Assembly (NCBI GenBank): GCA_937884485.1
Contig: CALGCG010000079.1
Span: 1-6,966 of the forward strand
Reading direction: 5' to 3'
DNA: 6,966 nt
From: an uncultured Bacteroidales bacterium
Lineage (GTDB): Bacteria; Bacteroidota; Bacteroidia; Bacteroidales; P3
Part shown: positions 5,193 to 6,966 of the stretch, piece by piece
Layout: the number at the start of each line of letters is the position of its first letter
How positions within the stretch are numbered: the stretch's first letter is position 1
The notes under the pieces: generated by a model
Databases searched by the model: none
Seen by the model: only the letters and a program-made list of their open reading frames with translations
What the model was told of the DNA's origin: nothing
Translations under genes and position numbers: made by a program

Positions 5193-6329
5193 GGAGCGGT
5201 AGAGCGCAAGCATATCCCGAGACACCTTTTCAGGGGCGAACTTCAAACGTTGGGTTCGCCCCTTTTCTATTTGGCTGCTGCGGAAAACGGGGTCGGAGAG
5301 CAGACGGGAGAGGAGAGCGGCGAGGGTGCGGTAGTCACCGGGTTCGGCATAGAGGGCTGCGTCGCCGCCGGCCTCGGGCATGGAGGAGAGATTGGAGGTC
5401 ACCACGGGGCAGTCGGAGCATAGGCTTTCGAGGACGGGGATGCCGAAGCCCTCGAAGAGAGACATGTAGACGCTGGCGACAGCGTGGCGGTAGAGCGCGG
5501 GGAAGTCGCGGAAGGAGGCATTCTCGAGGAAGAGGACGCGATGGCCGACGCGGCACTGCTGCGCAATGTGCCTGACCTGCTGCGGATAGGAGCCGCGGGG
5601 ACGGCCGACGATGACGAGACAGAGTTCGTCGGGCAACAGAGAGAGGGCTCTGACCGCGGTGGCCTGGTTTTTGCGCTCCTCGACGGTGCCGACGGAGAGG
5701 ATGTACTTGTCGGGGAGATTGTATTTTGCCTTGAGAGCGTCGAAATCGCCTTGGGCGGCAGTGTTTTCCTCCCAGAAAATGGGGTCGCAGCTTTGGTAGA
5801 CGACGCGGATTTTGTCTTCGGGGACATGCATCATTTCCACCAGGTCGCGCTTGGTTTGGAGGCTGATGGCGACGACGATGTCGGCAAGGCGGCAAGCATG
5901 GCGCATCTTCCAACGGTGGATGAGGCGGTCGACGGGGTGGAAGAATTCGGGATAGCGGAGGACGATGAGGTCGTGCATGGTGACGACCTTCTTCACGGTG
6001 GCGGGGAGGCCGTAGGGGAGCTCGTGGCTGAGACCGTGGAAGAGCTGAACGCCATCGCGGCCGGCAGCCCTGCCGATGGCGAAAGAGCGCCAAAGCCCTT
6101 TGGCACAACGCCACATTCCCTGCGGCAGGCGTGAAGAGACGTCGGGGCGGGAGTCGAAATAATGCTCGTGGCGTCCCTGGAGAGAGGGCGTGTAGAGCAG
6201 GCAGCGAGCCACTCCGGCGTCGGCGACACCGCCGATGACCATGCGGCTGTAGTTGCCCAAACCACTGTTGTTCCGATAGGCACGCTTGGCATCGTAGCCG
6301 ATAACCATGGGTTGTTCCATTGCTTTCAT
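5178..6329 (-). CDS. GT4-family glycosyltransferase
   Basis: A 383-residue GT-B fold sugar transferase (glycosyltransferase group 1), probably acting at the cytoplasmic membrane face on a lipid-linked or surface polysaccharide. Counting from the ATG at 6329, the acceptor-side N-terminal half has MVIGYDAKRA (8-17) and the glycine loop GLGNYSR (23-29), then FHGLSHELP (97-105) and TMHDL (117-121). The donor-side half has SVGTVEERKN (212-221, Arg219 and Lys220) and the EX7E motif EGFGIPVLE (Glu293, Glu301). It is complete. The start is uncertain: ATGs at 6329, 6320 and 6308 are all possible, and 6308 matches where the family's conserved sequence begins. An upstream in-frame ATG at 6359 is unlikely because the promoter element lies inside that extension. 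Its 3' end overlaps the deiminase by 15 bp, tail to tail. Donor and acceptor sugars cannot be told from sequence. Confidence 0.88.
   Translation of the reverse strand: MKAMEQPMVIGYDAKRAYRNNSGLGNYSRMVIGGVADAGVARCLLYTPSLQGRHEHYFDSRPDVSSRLPQGMWRCAKGLWRSFAIGRAAGRDGVQLFHGLSHELPYGLPATVKKVVTMHDLIVLRYPEFFHPVDRLIHRWKMRHACRLADIVVAISLQTKRDLVEMMHVPEDKIRVVYQSCDPIFWEENTAAQGDFDALKAKYNLPDKYILSVGTVEERKNQATAVRALSLLPDELCLVIVGRPRGSYPQQVRHIAQQCRVGHRVLFLENASFRDFPALYRHAVASVYMSLFEGFGIPVLESLCSDCPVVTSNLSSMPEAGGDAALYAEPGDYRTLAALLSRLLSDPVFRSSQIEKGRTQRLKFAPEKVSRDMLALYRSLLHD
5232..5266 (+). terminator. Probable intrinsic terminator of the deiminase gene, inside the GT gene
   Basis: AGGGGCGAAC (5232-5241) and GTTCGCCCCT (5254-5263) form a perfect 10-bp stem with a 12-nt loop, followed by a T-run at 5263-5266 within ttttctattt. 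On the + strand this is a good intrinsic terminator 40 nt after the deiminase stop. On the - strand the same bases encode KGRT and FAP of the glycosyltransferase and no T-run follows, so it should act in one direction only. Confidence 0.6.
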
Positions 6330-6334
6330 GGGTG

Positions 6335-6342
6335 CAAAAATA
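6335..6342 (-). promoter_or_regulatory. -7 element of the glycosyltransferase gene
   Basis: Read on the - strand this is TATTTTTG, an exact Bacteroidetes TAnnTTTG element. It lies 5 nt before the ATG at 6329, so transcription from it would start almost at that codon. This implies a near-leaderless start at 6329 or initiation at 6320 or 6308 with a short leader. No TTTG -33 box is seen at 19-20 nt spacing. Confidence 0.6.
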
Positions 6343-6384
6343 CAAAAAAAATCCCACACCGAGGACTATATTGAAAAAAATTAG

Positions 6385-6392
6385 TATTTTTG
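6385..6392 (+). promoter_or_regulatory. -7 element of the acyltransferase gene
   Basis: TATTTTTG is an exact TAnnTTTG element. Transcription should start near 6397-6400, leaving a leader of about 20 nt with ggag (6404-6407) and an A-run before the ATG at 6417. No good -33 box is seen. Together with the mirrored element at 6335-6342 it makes a divergent promoter pair. Confidence 0.6.
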
Positions 6393-6416
6393 CAAATCGA
6401 AACGGAGTAAAAAAAA

Positions 6417-6966
6417 ATGAGCGAACGCCACAGAAAAAAACGACTCGACGCCTGGCGGTACCTCCTGGCGTTTCCCCGGAGCGCGTGGTACAACCTGCGC
6501 CTGCTGCCCCTGCGGCAGGCCCGGAAGCTGCCGATACTCATCTCGCACCGGACGAAGGTGAACCTCAGCGGAGCAGTGGTCATCAGCACCGGGGAGCTGC
6601 GACCGGGGCTGGTGAAAATCGGCTTTGCCACCTATCAGGGAACGCGCTTCCACAGAGACCGGACGGTAGTGGACCTGCGCGGCACACTGGAGGTGAAAGG
6701 CGAATGCTCCATCGGGGCGGGCTGCAGCGTTGAAGTGGAGGAAGGGGGAAGCCTGACGATGGGCGACCGTTTCCACCTGGGTCCCAACTCGCTGCTGATA
6801 TGCCACCACGGCATGTACTTCGGCGCCCTCAACCGATTCTCATGGAACTGCACCCTCATGGACACCGACCAGCACCCCCTGGTGGATGCCGAAGGGAAAA
6901 GGACGAACCCGGACCGACCGATAACAACCGGCGACAATGTGTGGGTCGGCTGCCATGTGATTGTCT
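6417..6966 (+). CDS. Hexapeptide-repeat (left-handed beta-helix) acyltransferase, 3' truncated by the window
   Basis: The reading frame from ATG 6417 stays open to the window edge (183 codons plus one base), so the C-terminus is missing. A basic N-terminus with a possible amphipathic segment (residues 1-35, YLLAFPRSAWYNLRLL) precedes beta-helix turns from about residue 50: LVKIGFATYQG, GTLEVKGECSIGAGCSVEV and GGSLTMGDRFHLGPNS. These are followed by the acyltransferase signature LMDTDQHPLVD (147-157, His153 the likely catalytic base) and the next coils RPITTGDNVWVGCHVIV (167-183). Members such as WcaF- or maltose-acetyltransferase-like enzymes transfer acetyl groups from acetyl-CoA to sugars, commonly in capsule or exopolysaccharide clusters. 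That fits the divergent glycosyltransferase next door. The ggag and A-rich leader support the start. The acceptor is unknown. Confidence 0.85.
   Translation, partial: MSERHRKKRLDAWRYLLAFPRSAWYNLRLLPLRQARKLPILISHRTKVNLSGAVVISTGELRPGLVKIGFATYQGTRFHRDRTVVDLRGTLEVKGECSIGAGCSVEVEEGGSLTMGDRFHLGPNSLLICHHGMYFGALNRFSWNCTLMDTDQHPLVDAEGKRTNPDRPITTGDNVWVGCHVIV

Noticed and set aside
6327..6359. Longer glycosyltransferase start at 6359 (N-terminus MWDFFCIFAP)
   Set aside because: The extension reads through the -7 element at 6335-6342 and adds residues before the family's conserved N-terminus; it looks like accidental in-frame sequence.
1..6966. RNA genes, insertion sequences, phage or attachment sites
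   Set aside because: No tRNA or rRNA-like segment, transposase, integrase or terminal repeats were recognised on either strand.

Overview
The window (6966 bp, GC-rich coding, AT-rich intergenic) looks like chromosome of a Bacteroidota, probably Bacteroidales. The reasons are several -7 promoter elements of the Bacteroidetes type (TAnnTTTG, one with a TTTG -33 box at 19-nt spacing), A-rich rather than Shine-Dalgarno leaders, a type IX secretion (Por) C-terminal sorting domain, and a Porphyromonas-like secreted arginine deiminase. Nothing fixes the genus.

Layout: (1) 1-184 is a leader region with a degenerate 11-bp tandem repeat and a good promoter. (2) 185-1951 (+) encodes an exported protein with an OmpA-like N-terminal domain and a caspase (C14) domain whose catalytic Cys position is Ser. 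(3) 1952-2107 is intergenic, with a 7-bp tandem array that starts inside the stop codon, a strong GC-only hairpin and a poor promoter candidate. (4) 2108-2980 (+) is a beta-keto acid cleavage enzyme (Kce/DUF849). (5) A second, unrelated 7-bp array spans that gene's stop codon and fills the 37-nt gap to (6) 3018-5192 (+), a secreted peptidylarginine-deiminase-like protein with an Ig-like domain and a T9SS sorting domain. (7) 5178-6329 (-) is a GT4 glycosyltransferase, convergent with and overlapping the deiminase by 15 bp; the deiminase's likely terminator lies inside its 3' coding end. (8) 6330-6416 is a divergent promoter region with two mirrored -7 boxes. (9) 6417-6966 (+) is a hexapeptide-repeat acyltransferase cut by the window edge.

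How they might work together: the lyase and deiminase are close enough to be co-transcribed, and both could belong to amino-acid or peptide use (deimination of extracellular arginine; beta-keto acid cleavage, best known from lysine fermentation), but no other lysine-pathway gene is present. The glycosyltransferase and acyltransferase fit surface polysaccharide synthesis and share a bidirectional promoter region. The caspase-like protein has no obvious partner here. The points most worth a second look are the Cys-to-Ser caspase, the secreted deiminase with altered substrate-pocket residues, the strand-skew reversal inside the deiminase gene, and the stop-codon-anchored heptamer arrays.
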